NCBI GenBank assembly: GCA_017654935.2
Contig: CM065710.1
Coordinates: forward strand, 28,134,104-28,198,103
From: Phymorhynchus buccinoides
Taxonomy: Eukaryota > Mollusca > Gastropoda > Neogastropoda > Raphitomidae
Direction: 5' to 3'
DNA length: 64,000 bases
Below, in pieces: positions 19,580 to 62,125 of this stretch (within the stretch, counting starts at the first letter, position 1; each line of letters opens with the position of its first letter). The translations under genes were made by a program, and so were the position numbers. The notes under the pieces are model-generated. The model was not told the DNA's origin. It did not search any database and was given only the letters and a program-made list of their open reading frames with translations.

Positions 19580-21075
19580 TTGAATACAAAGAACGATAAC
19601 TACTTTTTGAAGAGTTGGGTTGTTCTTTTTTTCTTTTTTCTTTTTTTTACATTTACTTTGATTGCGAAACGATTTATTTTGTATAAAGTCGCATGAACAT
19701 TCTAGGAAATTCGATTGTAATAACAATATCGGCTCATAAATTCAGCGAGCACACACACACAATCACACACAAGCATAAACCACAGTTTACCCTCGTTAAG
19801 CTTTGTTTGTGGTTGACTGACAGGGAAGTCTAATACTGTAAACAGCAACAAGAATTAAAACAAAATGTCCGGTGAATATTTGGGGCTTGGAAGTTGGAAC
19901 CTCAATTTTGTTTTTCTGTTTGTGTGTGTGTATTGTTTTTTTAAAAAAAAGTTATTGTTATTAATTCCTTGTATTGGTGGTGTTTCGTTTTTTTGTTTGT
20001 TTGGTTGGGTTGATTTTTCTTCTTTTACTTTTAGACGGCAGATTTATTTATTTAAGAAAATTTATATAACGCTTCACCTTTAAGCTCTAAGCGCTTTACA
20101 ATTGCACTGAATTGATTCGCATTAAAAGCAACCCCTTGCATACATCCACATACATACCCCCCTCCCTATTCTTCATTTTTTTTTTTTTTGCTGTCCCATC
20201 TTCTGGGTCGTTGCTCCCACACCGCTCATTCCAAATCCCAATTTGCAGCTACACCCCGGTTTGATTCTTCACACACATGCACGCACGCACACACACACAC
20301 ACACACAAACAAATATGTACATATTTAACTAAATATAGATAAAATGCATATACATCATAAATAACAATTTACAATCAATTTACAATTTTGTTATTTTGAT
20401 CCTGTTGGTTTTCTGCTCCTTTTGTTGCCTGCTTTTTGCTGTTTTCTTGTTTGTCTGTGTTGATAAAGGCGCATTCGCTGAAATATCCAGTAGTTTTGTT
20501 TTGTCTCTTGTGAATAAAATAACGTCACTTTACACTTGTCGTGTAGTTGTTTGTTTGTTGTAATTTACAATCAGATTACATTAAAATAAAAATAAAAGAG
20601 TCAACTTTGGGGCATGTGCACATTTGCAAACTTCATCCGCAAATACACACACACACAACAAAACCTGGAAGTAAGAAATATGAAGGAGCGTGCGCATTAC
20701 GCGCGGAAATCCTATCCCACAATCCCCCATCCGCTTAGTTCTTATGTACCGGTGGTGAGCGAATGGGGTTTCTGTACGGAACTTGCAGATTGCGGATCTT
20801 AGAATGTACACAGGCCCTTACGGAAAAGCTGGTCTGGAGACTTGACTCTCCCAAGGCACGTCCCCACTCTTTGGAATGACGTGTAGGTGCGTGCCAGTTT
20901 ATCGTTTTATTTTTCCTTTTTTATTTTGGCCCCCCTCCAAAAAAAAAGGAAGGGAAAAAAATTATTTGCTTTGCACAAAATAAAATGCCTTATTTCGTTC
21001 GTACTTTTTAAGTTGTTATATCTGATGTTTATTGCTTCTGTACATTGGGTGGTTTTTTTAAATTTTTATTTGGTA
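19580..21075. other. Intergenic with SINE fragments and a possible poly(A) site
   Basis: Includes a SINE 3' fragment (20190-20265) and CA repeats (20280-20308). An AATAAA at 20513-20518 is followed by a GT-rich stretch (TTGTCGTGTAGTTGTTTG), a plausible plus-strand cleavage site, but it lies 9 kb beyond the aminopeptidase stop and may belong to a retroposon or unrelated transcript. Confidence 0.4.
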
Positions 21076-21482
21076 AAGGTCAAGATGTGCCACCCCCCCT
21101 ACCTATCTCGGTGAATTCTATTTTTCCGTTATTGCCTTTCTTACCATACATAAAGCTGTATTTTAGGAACATTTTTAGCTAATAACCTTTTTCCAATACT
21201 AACCCTAACCCTAACCCTAACCCTAACCCTACCCCCCACCCTATAAGATGGAAAAACGCAACGAACCACAACTGTGACAAATCGCGGTGTACTGCAGTAC
21301 ATAGTGGGGGGTAGGGTTAGGTTTAGGGATAGGGTTAGGGTTAGGGTTAGTATTCCAAAAAGGTTATTAGCTCAATATGTTCCTAAAATACAGCTTTATG
21401 TATGGTAAGAAAGGCAAAAACGGAAAAATAGAATTAACCGAGAAATGCAGGGGGGGGGGGGGCACATCTTGACCTTTGCCTT
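21076..21482. mobile_element. Fold-back element with telomere-like arms
   Basis: Two arms of about 165 bp, in inverted orientation, share CATACATAAAGCTGTATTTT, AGGAAC, AATAACCTTTTT and AATACTAACCCTAACC. The inner end of the left arm is (CTAACC)n at 21199-21230; the right arm has degenerate (TTAGGG)n at 21312-21350. The loop is about 70 bp. Outer flanks GGTCAAGATGTGC / GCACATCTTGACC also pair. Confidence 0.8.
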
Positions 21483-21774
21483 TTATTTTTTTTTTTTTTT
21501 TTTTTTTTTGTGTGTGAATTTAACCAACAACAACAAAAATGACCAATGAAGTTTGTTGACTTGATTTTAAGAAAGTTGGTATCGTTAGTAAAGATTGTAA
21601 TTTATGTATGTTAAGTATTGTTTAGAGGAGGTATTTACATTTGGGTTTTTTAAACAAGCTGTCGTAAATGATGTCATTCAAATTTTGAGAGCTCAATCAT
21701 ATACTTTTCCCCCCTTCTTTTCTTCTTCTGTTGTTTTGTTTGTTTGATGTACATCATATTATGAAAAGCCAACT

Positions 21775-22340
21775 GTCCGTGTGTGTGTGGAACACAGAAC
21801 GGGCCTTATAACTCCGCCGTTTTTCGACCGAATCGCTTCAAATTTGCTATCAGCCCTAACGTGGCGATGGCAACGGCAACCAAGGCGGCCATGTCATTTG
21901 CGCGGTTTGGCAAATGCGCGAAACGCGTATCCACCGGCCGATCGGCACCCGTATCTCCGGTATTTCTGGACGGATTGGCTTCAAATTTGGAAGGTAGATG
22001 ACCGGGGACAGTGACTATCTGTGTGCCAAACTGGAAGCGAATAAACGCGCGCGATATGCGCCGCTTCACCTTTTCACAAACCATGGCCAAACAAGACCCG
22101 ACATTGACTCGAAATTTCAAACGTGCATGACCAGGGATAGTGACTATCTTGGTGCAAAATTTCAACAGCATCCATTCATAAACGCGCGCGATATGAGCCA
22201 ATTTACATTTGCGCGGACCCGGTTTCAAGCCGGCCACAACAAACACTTTGCACTCGGTACTGGGCAAGGAAACGATTGGAGAGCGGAGATGACTTTACCG
22301 AGCTACAATATCGCGCTATTCACCGAGTGACAGCAGAGAT
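21775..22340. other. GC-richer block with two degenerate internal repeats
   Basis: Two segments of about 110 bp (around 21975-22070 and 22110-22205) share CAGTGACTATCT-like and AAACGCGCGCGATATG words. The CG content stands out from the AT-rich surroundings. An open minus-strand frame of 153 codons has no recognised family. It may be a decayed repeat; a related TCGCTTCAAATTT word occurs at 18570. Confidence 0.45.
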
Positions 22341-23680
22341 TACTTTAGCGTGCGCACAAGCTGTCAGCAGTTACTTTACACAGAGAGAGAGAGAGAGAGA
22401 ATGCCGACCTCTCAGCACCGGTACTCAGCGTTACCGGTACTTGGCATTACCTGTACTAGGCGTTACCGGTACTCAGCGTTGCGCTAGTGTATATTATTAT
22501 TATTATGTTACATTGTGGTGTAGTTGATTTGTAGCTAATTTCTAAAGCGTCTGAGGATGAGGATGGTTTTTTGTTTGCTTTTTAAACCAGCATTTATTAC
22601 CGTAATTAGTGGACTATAAGCTGCAACTTTTTTTTTTAAACACCCCCCCACTGCAGCTAGTAGTGCCGCGGCCTAAACGTAACCAAAGGTGAAAGTAAAC
22701 TCAACTTGGTGGCATCCTTGTGATTCAGACCTTTGATCTGTGGCCTTGTTCACGGTTGATGACAAACAAATCACCTTGATTTCGGTATGTTTTTCACAAA
22801 ATGACGATCTGTTTCGCGGTCAGACACTTTCGTTTTGGCAGTCAACACACCCACGATCAACTCTAGACTCAACCAGAAGCGGACATCATGCATCGCCACG
22901 CTTTTATTATTATTTTTTTTTACACACCTGTCTTAACTCTAAGGTGCGCACTGACCCGTACCAGTACGCAATGACCAATGTGTCATAGTCTTCAGAAATG
23001 TGTTTGCGTCTAGAAAACGCTTTCAGTTACAAACAAGAGTTGTATACAGTGGAAGTAGAAACATTTTAACAGATGCTGGTGATCTAATTCTTTTCCAATA
23101 TCGAACTGGAGATCCACAAATTAACGTCATACATGTATTACGATGACGTCTTAAACAATCCCCCTTTCTACTCTGTTTGAAGTTTGACATTTCAGATTTT
23201 CCCCCCTGAAAATTAAATTATAAGAAGTGTATAGGGTCTTACTCTCTAGAGAAATGGTTGAACAGATTCAATAATAGAAACATGGAAATAGTTCAGCTTT
23301 CTTATTTATAGTTAGGGGTGCATGTGGGTGTGCCTGAAGCCTGAATTCAGGCAATTTGATGCAGGTTCAGGCAGTGGTCTGCCTGAAGACAGGGCTCTTC
23401 GTGCTCTTAAATTGACCATTATAGCAAGGGTTATGATGGAAAGTTCAGGCAAACGCTTTGGTCACCGCATGCACCCATGTATAGTGTGTGTGTGTTGTTC
23501 TTCTGTGTGTGTGTGTGTGCTCGCGTGCGTGCTGTTTTTGCGTGCGTGTATGTATGCTTGTTCACATATCGCATGTGTGTATATTGGTGTGTGCATTACC
23601 ACATACTCACATGTCCGCATACATGAGTTTGTGTGTGCATGCATGTGCAATGCTACGTATGCATATAAATAATCTTGTTT
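22341..23680. other. Intergenic, nothing firmly recognised
   Basis: Contains a terminus-like GTGGACTATAAGCTGC near 22608 related to the TIR element at 6550, and a GT-rich stretch at 23485-23650. No exon support. Confidence 0.45.
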
Positions 23681-23684
23681 AATA

Positions 23685-23859
23685 CAGTGGAACCTCCCTT
23701 ATAAGACCTTCAAAAACCATCCAAAATGAGGTCTTAAAGGGAGGGGTCTTATGAGGGAGGTCATTTTAATACTGACAAAGAAGGGCAATGTCTCAGAGAA
23801 GTAGGTCTTATGTGGGAGGAAGTCTTATAATGGGAGGTCTTATAAGGGAGGTTCCACTG
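23685..23859. mobile_element. Mariner-like MITE, well-preserved copy
   Basis: CAGTGGAACCTCCCTTATAA to TAAGGGAGGTTCCACTG between TA dinucleotides (23683-23684, 23860-23861). The 175-bp element has long inverted arms and no coding capacity. Confidence 0.85.
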
Positions 23860-24351
23860 TATAATAAATAATCTCGTATAATGAAAGTTCTTGTTTTTAT
23901 TTGGTTTTAATCCAAATTTCGGCATTTTATGCTCTTGTTGACTATTTTCTTTTATTTTTCTTGTCTTTGTTTTGTGTGCTCACGATTACGCAGTTCGGCG
24001 TTTGCCCAGTCTTCTCATTCGCTCTCACATGATGCGTTTTAATCCATTTTAGAACCCACTCTGTGTGCTTTGTAATGAGGTGACCATTGTGTCAGAAACA
24101 AAAATATTGTGTTTTATTTCAACAGTTGGTGATAATGTACAAATAAATATTCCACGGATAAATGTTTTCAATGTAGCAACAGTGTGTTTATAAATGTGTT
24201 TGATGGATAAGGTGTGCGTGTGCGTGTGCACCTTCCGGTGTTTCTTTTTCATTAAGCTAGTAGAGGTCATAGATTCAATGAATCTGATTCTAAAAAACCC
24301 AAAAACTTTTAGATTAATTTTGTTTTGATACCTTGTATTAGTATTATTAGG

Positions 24352-24648
24352 TATTAGGTACTTTATAGTCACAGAGGCGTCTGTGAAATTCGGGTTGCTC
24401 CCACCTGGAGAGCGTGTCGCTGCCAGAGGCGCGCCACCCAATTTTTTTTTTTTTTTTTTTTGCATGCGATTTTTGTCACTGATGAGGGAGGGGGGGGGGG
24501 GGGGGGGGTAAATTTTGACCAAATGACAACTTTTTCGTTGCCACTGGGTTTAACGTGTTCTAAGTGCATGGGCACACGGGATCTCGGTTTATCGTCTCAT
24601 CCGAAAGACTCCACTTTCAGACCGTTAAGGCCTAGTGCAGAATGAGAG
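24352..24648 (-). repeat. SINE-D copy, minus orientation
   Basis: TTTATAGTCACAGAGGCG through GGTTGCTCCCACCTGGAGAG, a T-run, TGCATGCGATTTTTGTCACT, a G-run and GACCAAATGACAAC to CCTAGTGCAGAATGAGAG. It is nearly full length. Confidence 0.8.
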
Positions 24649-24740
24649 GAAAAAATCCCTTGAACCCAGGTTGTACAGGCTGCCAATGAATCTAACCATA
24701 AAAGTTATGAACAGATGCTCATGAAAATTTGCAGAGAAGA

Positions 24741-24937
24741 AGGCCGTGTACACACATAAGCGGATATCCCATGCGGGAACCCGTGCGCAATCCATAAATA
24801 AGTGAAACAAAGAAGGGAAAAGATTTGCGCACTTGTCCGAATTTCCCCTATATGCATACACTTTTACACATATCCTTCTTTCTTCCACTTATTTAGGGTT
24901 TTCCGTACGCAACTTAAGCGTTTAATGTGAACCTGGT
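24741..24937 (+). mobile_element. MITE-C copy, plus orientation
   Basis: AGGCCGTGTACACACATAAG to TTTAATGTGAACCTGG, same order of inner words as 5842-6035. The right terminus is weaker (CCTGGT instead of CCCGGCCT). Confidence 0.7.
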
Positions 24938-25378
24938 GTGAAGAGAATATTCTACCTCATGAAATAAGTACCCATTCCTCATTCGAAGTGTTTGTTTGTC
25001 CGCCATTGTAATTTTTACGAAACTAAGTGGCATGGCTTGGTACATCGATTTCTCAGCAAATATGTAGATTTACACCCTCCTGCTCTATTTCTTGGTTCTT
25101 TCCGTGGTTAGGGATAGGGTTAGGATGGTTATAGTTCGCATGCGAAGGGTAGATATTTCATGGGAACTACTTATTTCTCATGACACCGGCCTTAGGGTGC
25201 TTTCTTACAAATATTTTTGGTAATCAGTTCCTTATTGCAATGCAATGTTCTGAAAAGGGTATTTGAAAACACTTCCTTCTCCATTTGACAACACTGAAAA
25301 GAGCAATTTTCAATGCTTACAACTCAAAACATATTTTGAAAGTGCTTGCACAACCCAGTCAGCTATGCCATTCACGTG

Positions 25379-25722
25379 CAACAGCCTGCATCTTCTTCTT
25401 CTTCTGCGTTCCCAGGCCATATGGCCATAATGGGTAAAGTACGTATGTGTCCGGTTTTCGGCTTTTCACCGGTCTCCCCGCTGCGTACATCTGACACATT
25501 CCGATTTCGGAGGAGCTCCAAGGAGAACAATTACTCCGAAGATTTTTTTTTTTTAAAGGCAGGGGAATGGCTAATAAGTCGGAAAGATAGTAGATGATAG
25601 AAAGCAAAGGGAAAAGGCAGAGTCAAATAGAATGGCAGATTAGAGGAAGTTTCAAGCACATAACTTCCAGAAAGTAGGGGAACTATTTTTTTTACGAAAG
25701 ACCCCCCGGTATCCCCACGGGG
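25379..25722 (+). repeat. SINE-A copy, near full length
   Basis: TCTTCTGCGTTCCCAGGCCA, CCGGTTTTCGGCTTTTCACC, TTTCGGAGGAGCTCCAAGG, AAGATAGTAGATGATAGAAA, GGCAGAGTCAAATAGAATGG, ACTTCCAGAAAGTAGGGGAA and CCCCCCGGTATCCCC occur in order. It lies just past the poly(A) site of the minus-strand gene. Confidence 0.85.
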
Positions 25723-25821
25723 ACCTGCATCTTCAAAACATGAACATGATCGCATTATTATTTGTTGCTTTCATTCACACATAAAGCCATGCCTTCTGAG
25801 AATAAACGAACGAAGAAAACC

Positions 25822-57425
<31,604 letters not shown>

Positions 57426-57439
57426 CTAAAGAGAACACA

Positions 57440-57499
57440 ATACTACTACTACTACTAGGCCTATTACTACTACTACTACTAAATAATAATAATAATGAA

Positions 57500-57531
<32 letters not shown>
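57440..57531. repeat. CTA and AAT triplet microsatellites
   Basis: Short ACT/CTA run then AATAAT runs. Confidence 0.9.
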
Positions 57532-57532
<1 letters not shown>

Positions 57533-57888
57533 TAGATAAACCCGTGCTCCGCATGGCAGCATGAAGCATCTGCGTTCCTAATTGATAGGAACCTGTCCAT
57601 GACAGCAATTGTAAGCTCTGCACAGACTTGGGTTTTGTCACTTTGAGAAAAGTAGGGGCCTAAAAGTGGGATCGCTTGGGGTTTCCCCTATCCTGCTTTC
57701 CCCCTCCTCGTGTCCCCCCCTCCGCCCACCCCCAGCTTTCCCCCTCCATGGTCTGTGCCCTCCCCCCTTCTGACCAAAAAAATTGTGGTGGTGCCCCCTC
57801 CCTTCCGCCCACTCCCGTCTCCTTTTTTTAAAAAAATGAAAAAAGCCCCCCCCCCCCCAAAAAAAAAAAAAAAAAAAAAAAAAATTTG

Positions 57889-57965
57889 TGGCGAGGGGCA
57901 GACTCGAACCCGCGACCTACGGATTTGCGACACAGCGTCCTAACCTATCGAGCTATTAAGGCTTC
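57889..57965 (-). mobile_element. tRNA-like SINE head, minus strand
   Basis: The minus strand has an A-box-like TAGCTCGATAGGTTAGGACG, a B box GGTTCGAGTCTGC (57898-57910), and an end CCCCTCGCCAC followed by T- and G-runs. Acceptor-stem pairing is poor and the anticodon loop appears to be about nine bases, so I read it as a SINE head rather than a working tRNA. The body toward 57560 shares AAGTCTGTGCAGAGCTTAC and GCAGATGCTTCATGCTGCC words with other SINEs. Confidence 0.6.
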
Positions 57966-57989
57966 GTCGAAAGTCGCTGTAAAAATGTC

Positions 57990-58800
57990 ATTATAAGAGG
58001 AAGAAGGGAAAGCAGTCAAGTAGGACCAGATGACGCAACTTCAAAATAATGCCAATTGACACGCGAGCAACATTTTGCCTTCAAAATCAACTTTCAAAAG
58101 CAAAATGTTTAATCCGACCTAGCGGAATAAATAGATGAAGCGCGTATTGTAGGCTCCGCACAGACTTAGGTTTTGTCACTTTGAGAAAAGTAGGTGCCTA
58201 AATGTTGTGAAAACACACACACACACTGTAGTAGATTGCTTGCTCAGTTTCCTGTCAATTCATGAGCGCAGATGCATTATTCTCCGTTATGCACCTTTTA
58301 AAACAAATATGGTTAGACCAAACACAAAACTTCCAGAAGGTAGAGGAACTATTTGTACAAAAGCCCTACTCGCCTCCCTCTTCTCCTTCCTAGCCACCCC
58401 TCCCCCTACCCCTCTCCCTTCTTCTAACCAAAGCAACCATAGAAGTTTCTAGGTGCAGTAAGTTAGCCTCGGCTTTCTGTTAGCACACGCACGTGTCTAA
58501 AAATGAACCGTTTTGAAACTTCGGCAGTCTTCGTATCTTCCGAAGGTAGCTTCGGCAATTTTCGGGCGAAGCAGACGACCCAAATTTTGGATGAATTGCC
58601 TTCAAAATCAACTTCGGCAATCTTCGTGTTTTCCGAAGGTAGCTTCGGCAATTTTCGGGTGAAGCAGACACACCTTCAAAATAATGCCAACTGACACGTG
58701 AGAAACATTTTGCCTTCAAAATCAACTTTCAAAAGCAAAATTTTAAATCTGACATAGCGGAATAAATAGATGAAGTGTGTATCTTGACCTGCATGTTAAG
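57990..58800. repeat. Nested repeat fragments
   Basis: AATAATGCCAATTGACACGC to AGCGGAATAAATAGATGAAG occurs at 58045-58140 and again at 58680-58775. A unit of about 108 bp (TTCGGCAATCTTCG, TTCCGAAGGTAGCTTCGGCA, ATTTTCGGG) is doubled at 58520-58670. SINE-A-like words (CAGTTTCCTGTCAATTCATG, ACTTCCAGAAGGTAGAGGAA) lie at 58245-58450. Confidence 0.7.
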
Positions 58801-58854
58801 CAAAAGTCCGACATTTACGCGGTACTCGAGTTTTTAGCCTGAGAGCGCATTATA

Positions 58855-58991
58855 ATAATAATAATAATAATAATAATGATAATAATATGAAAATGAAACA
58901 AAAGAAACACCAACAAGCTAGTTAGTTGCTTAATAATAATAATAATAATATAATAATTATAATAATAATAATAATAATAATATTAATGCTG

Positions 58992-59020
<29 letters not shown>
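58855..59020. repeat. (ATA)n microsatellite
   Basis: AAT/ATA triplets in three blocks, up to the TA of the next MITE. Confidence 0.92.
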
Positions 59021-59021
<1 letters not shown>

Positions 59022-59022
<1 letters not shown>

Positions 59023-59183
59023 AGTGGAACCACCCTTATAAGACCTCCCATTACAAGACCCCCTCCCACATACGACCTACTTCTCTGAGACATTGACCTT
59101 CTTTGTCAATATTTAAATTACCTCCCTTTATAAGACCTCATTTTGGATGATTTTTTTAAGGTCTTATAAGGGAGCTTCTAATG
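59022..59183. mobile_element. Mariner-like MITE
   Basis: CAGTGGAACCACCCTTATAA to TAAGGGAGCTTCTAATG. The right terminus has decayed. It is inserted at a TA in the ATA microsatellite. Confidence 0.75.
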
Positions 59184-59192
59184 TATACGTAA

Positions 59193-59194
59193 TA

Positions 59195-59287
<93 letters not shown>

Positions 59288-59308
59288 ATAATAATAATAA
59301 TAATAATG
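59193..59308. repeat. (ATG)n(CTA)n(ATA)n microsatellite
   Basis: About 13 ATG/TGA, 17 CTA and 8 ATA triplets in succession. Confidence 0.95.
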
Positions 59309-59374
59309 CATGTTATTAATACTACAGGCAACAATAGCAGTCAGGATTCCTACATAGCTGTCCACCTCAAATCA

Positions 59375-61118
59375 ATGGAGGATCACGAGGCTCTGCATCT
59401 CGCTCCCCCTCAGTCAAAAAAATATCCAGAAAAGCAAACCATAGCTCAATGCTCATCAAACGAAGAAGTCCAAATCACAGAACAGGAGGATATGAAACAA
59501 ACAGAACCCGCGTCAATCTGGGGGCCTGTCCCAAGAGACGACCCCCAGGTGGACGAAAACAATCAGTTCCAGGAGCAGTCTAAACCAAGGGTTCAAATCC
59601 CCAGAAAAGTAGACCAGAAAAACTTTGCTCCACCTACTTTCTTGAAACACCCGATCATCTTGGAAGATTTAGGGACAGGCCCGGGGCAACGTTCCGAGCA
59701 TTGGGGCCCACCACCAGCTTCTAAATGTGGAAACAGACCATAGGGCCAATCGTCAGTCAGCGGCCGCTGTCTGACAACCGCTGGCTGATCGGTTGTCGCT
59801 CAGAACAACAACAAAGTCAACTTCTAGCCCAAAAACAAATAGCCGGCTTTGAAATAAAATGTAGGATTTCCACAGCCACCACTGAGGGAGTGATAAAAAG
59901 GAATTTCAACAGCAGAAGATGTCAAGAATATGTTGCCCCATATCCCTAAAGCCCAAAGTGCCACTCGCTTGAAGAACAGAGATGGCACAGAATCTAGAGC
60001 AGTTAAAATTACTTTTAACTTACCGTTACTCCCAGCATACGTCAAGATTGACGCTGAAGAGTTTAAAGTGCACGTCTTTGTCGCACCAGTAAGAAGATGC
60101 AGAAAGTGTGCTCGCACTGGGCACTCCCAAGACCAGTGTAGGTCGAAAAAAGAGACCTGCACCCGATGTGCCCAGAGTGGGCACTCTGTCCAAAACTGCA
60201 CAACAACTAAAGTGAAATGTGTAAATTGTGGCGGAGGCCATTCGGCAGCCTACATGGGCTGTCCTCAACATCAAACTAGACTCAGGGCAAATAAAATAAG
60301 GGCGGGAGCGTTCGTCCCTTATGCAGAGGCCCTCAGAAGAGCCAAACTAGAGTTGGAAAAAGAAAACAAACAAAAACTAAACCGTAGACCTCCTCACTCT
60401 CCACAGCCATCAATTGATCCATCTTGGAGAACGGAAGAAACATTCCATCCATCACCTCAGGGCAGCTACGCTGCAGCTCTCAAATCTAAAAGCCAAAAAC
60501 AAAACTCCTATTCAGCTTCAAAACAAGCAGTCAGAAACGGAAGCAAATCAGACTAACCCAGAACAACCAAAAAATAAAATTAGGACAAACAGGCTGACTA
60601 GCGCTAGAGCAGCAGTACTCAAACTTCAGGCTAATGCCCTCAAAACTTCCCTCATGAAATCTGCAACAGAAAAAAGAATCCAGGTGGTAGTGGCAGATCA
60701 AATTCAAAAACAGACCCAAGTTATGCTTTCGTCAGTTAAAAGTTACATGGAAAAAATGATGGAAACATACGAAAAGAAACTTAGGGATCAACAACCACCC
60801 ATTCAACCCCCTCAGCCTCAAACTAAAACCATTGATCTAAATCTCAAACAGTACGAAATTTCAGCTTCTCAAAAAACAGCCAGCAAGCAGATCATGACGG
60901 AAGTCTTGATCAACTTAGCCAAAGCCAGAACTACGAACAAGCCAGACATCCTTCTCGAGGGCCTAGCTTCCCTGTTCCCCGAAGTAGGAAACGAGCCCCC
61001 AGTTCTCATGTCTCAGGGCAGCAGTCTGTTTGGACTGGCCACATTAGCTTGTGGCCCAAGCGAGGGCCCCCGGCCTACAAGAACCATCTTGTCATCTAAA
61101 ACTAAATTAAATCTCTAA
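59375..61118 (+). pseudogene. LINE ORF1 (gag-like, three zinc knuckles), frameshifted
   Basis: The ATG at 59375 starts MEDHEALHLAPPQSKKY. The reading frame shifts near 59735, near 59940 and near 60500. Three knuckles at 60098-60262: CRKCARTGHSQDQC, CTRCAQSGHSVQNC, and CVNCGGGHSAAYMGC (the C-x2-C-x3-H-x6-C form common in I/Jockey-type ORF1). A predicted coiled coil (60680-60800, with SVKSYMEKMMETYEKKLRDQ) follows, and the frame stops at 61116-61118. The order knuckles then coiled coil is unusual for a nucleic-acid chaperone, but frameshifts limit interpretation. Confidence 0.8.
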
Positions 61119-61121
61119 GTA

Positions 61122-61650
61122 ATGGACAGTTCTTTTTTAGTACCACCGACCAAACCAAAATCAACTGAAACTTCCCCCTTGTCAGTCAAACACTCAGCCC
61201 TGAATATTTTACAATGGAATTGTAGAGCTATCTCGACAACAAAAGACTATTTAATATGTTTTTGGGCAACAAATTCAACTCAATTTCATATTCTTTGTTT
61301 GCAATCCCTAAATGTTGATTACTTGTCTCTGCCCCGTATAGACGGTTGTTGTTATCCACCAGGGACCAGTAAAACAGTAGGATTTTTTAAAACAGCAACA
61401 TACGTAAACACAAATTTATTTCATACTAAAACAACCTCCCCAATTAATAATATTGAAACAACTCTGTATTCTAATATGATTCAGATAACTGTAAACGACA
61501 AACCAACAAACGTTTTGAATATTATGCCCAAGGTTATAATAAAGTCCCTACAATGAACTGGTTAGCATCACTATCCCCCTCCTGTTCCTGGGTGGTGGTG
61601 GGGGACTTCAATGCCCGCCACACCTCCTGGGTTTTAAGACCTACAATTTA
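61122..61650 (+). pseudogene. LINE ORF2 start: truncated AP-type endonuclease
   Basis: The ATG lies three bases after the ORF1 stop. LNILQWNCRAIS is the N-terminal N-x-x-G/R motif of LINE endonucleases. After a frameshift near 61530 the sequence reads NKVPTMNWLASLSPSCSWVV, VGDFNARHTSWVL, the G-D-F-N-A catalytic motif. It stops or breaks near 61645, so the C-terminal endonuclease and the whole reverse transcriptase are lost. Confidence 0.8.
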
Positions 61651-62090
61651 GACTTTATTCAAGTCAAACATCACGGATTTTAAACTTTTAACCCTTTTTC
61701 TGTAATAAAGATTGTTTATATATATTGTTCATATCTAAAGACCTTTTTCGATTTTTAAACACTAGTTGATTTTTTTTTTAAAGTGGTCCTGGAAATTTTA
61801 ATTCTTATATAGCTCTTGGAGTCAGTATCGAAAGCAATTTTAATTGTAACATTTTAAAACAAAAGTAGAGTTATAAGTTATAGCAGTCCTGGTGCGGGCC
61901 ATGGCAACTAACTAAGGTCTTGACCTACTAATCAAGACAAAACTAAAATATAAAGAATAAAAACTTTAACTTTATTTAAAGAAAGACTTAAAATTAACTT
62001 TATCGAAAGAAAAACTTACATTTTTTCCCTCCCCTCCCCCATCATCCAACATCTAATTGTTTTTTAGTAATGTCCCATATGGCTTCGGCC
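61651..62090 (+). other. AT-rich segment, probable LINE 3' region
   Basis: No ORF. Treated as the element's 3'UTR or filler after the internal deletion because it lies inside the target duplications. Confidence 0.45.
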
Positions 62091-62125
62091 GGGAGGATGT
62101 AAAACAAAAATTTCCATAGCTGTCC

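Larger units (their letters stand above)
59364..62114 (+). mobile_element. Internally deleted LINE with 11-bp target duplication
   Basis: CATAGCTGTCC flanks the element at 59353-59363 and 62115-62125. The flanks themselves match the minisatellite at 62126-62905, so the element inserted into that array. It has an ORF1 start 11 bp from its 5' end, most of ORF1, the first part of the ORF2 endonuclease, then an abrupt change near 61650 to AT-rich sequence and a 3' end GGCTTCGGCCGGGAGGATGT AAAACAAAAATTTC. Reverse transcriptase is absent. The ORF1 finger pattern suggests the I/Jockey group. Confidence 0.78.

Noticed and set aside
21199..21350. Chromosome end
   Set aside because: The telomere-like repeats are few, inverted around a loop and flanked on both sides by ordinary sequence and genes.
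21806..22267. Minus-strand 153-codon ORF in the GC-richer block
   Set aside because: No family recognised, overlaps degenerate internal repeats, and open frames on both strands are expected from the base composition.
57889..57965. Functional tRNA gene
   Set aside because: A and B boxes are present but acceptor-stem pairing and the anticodon loop are poor, and the sequence continues into a SINE-like body.
59147..61556. Retroviral gag/pol origin for the zinc-knuckle ORF
   Set aside because: The third knuckle spacing, the ORF2 start with an AP-type endonuclease and the lack of LTRs, protease or integrase point to a non-LTR retrotransposon.
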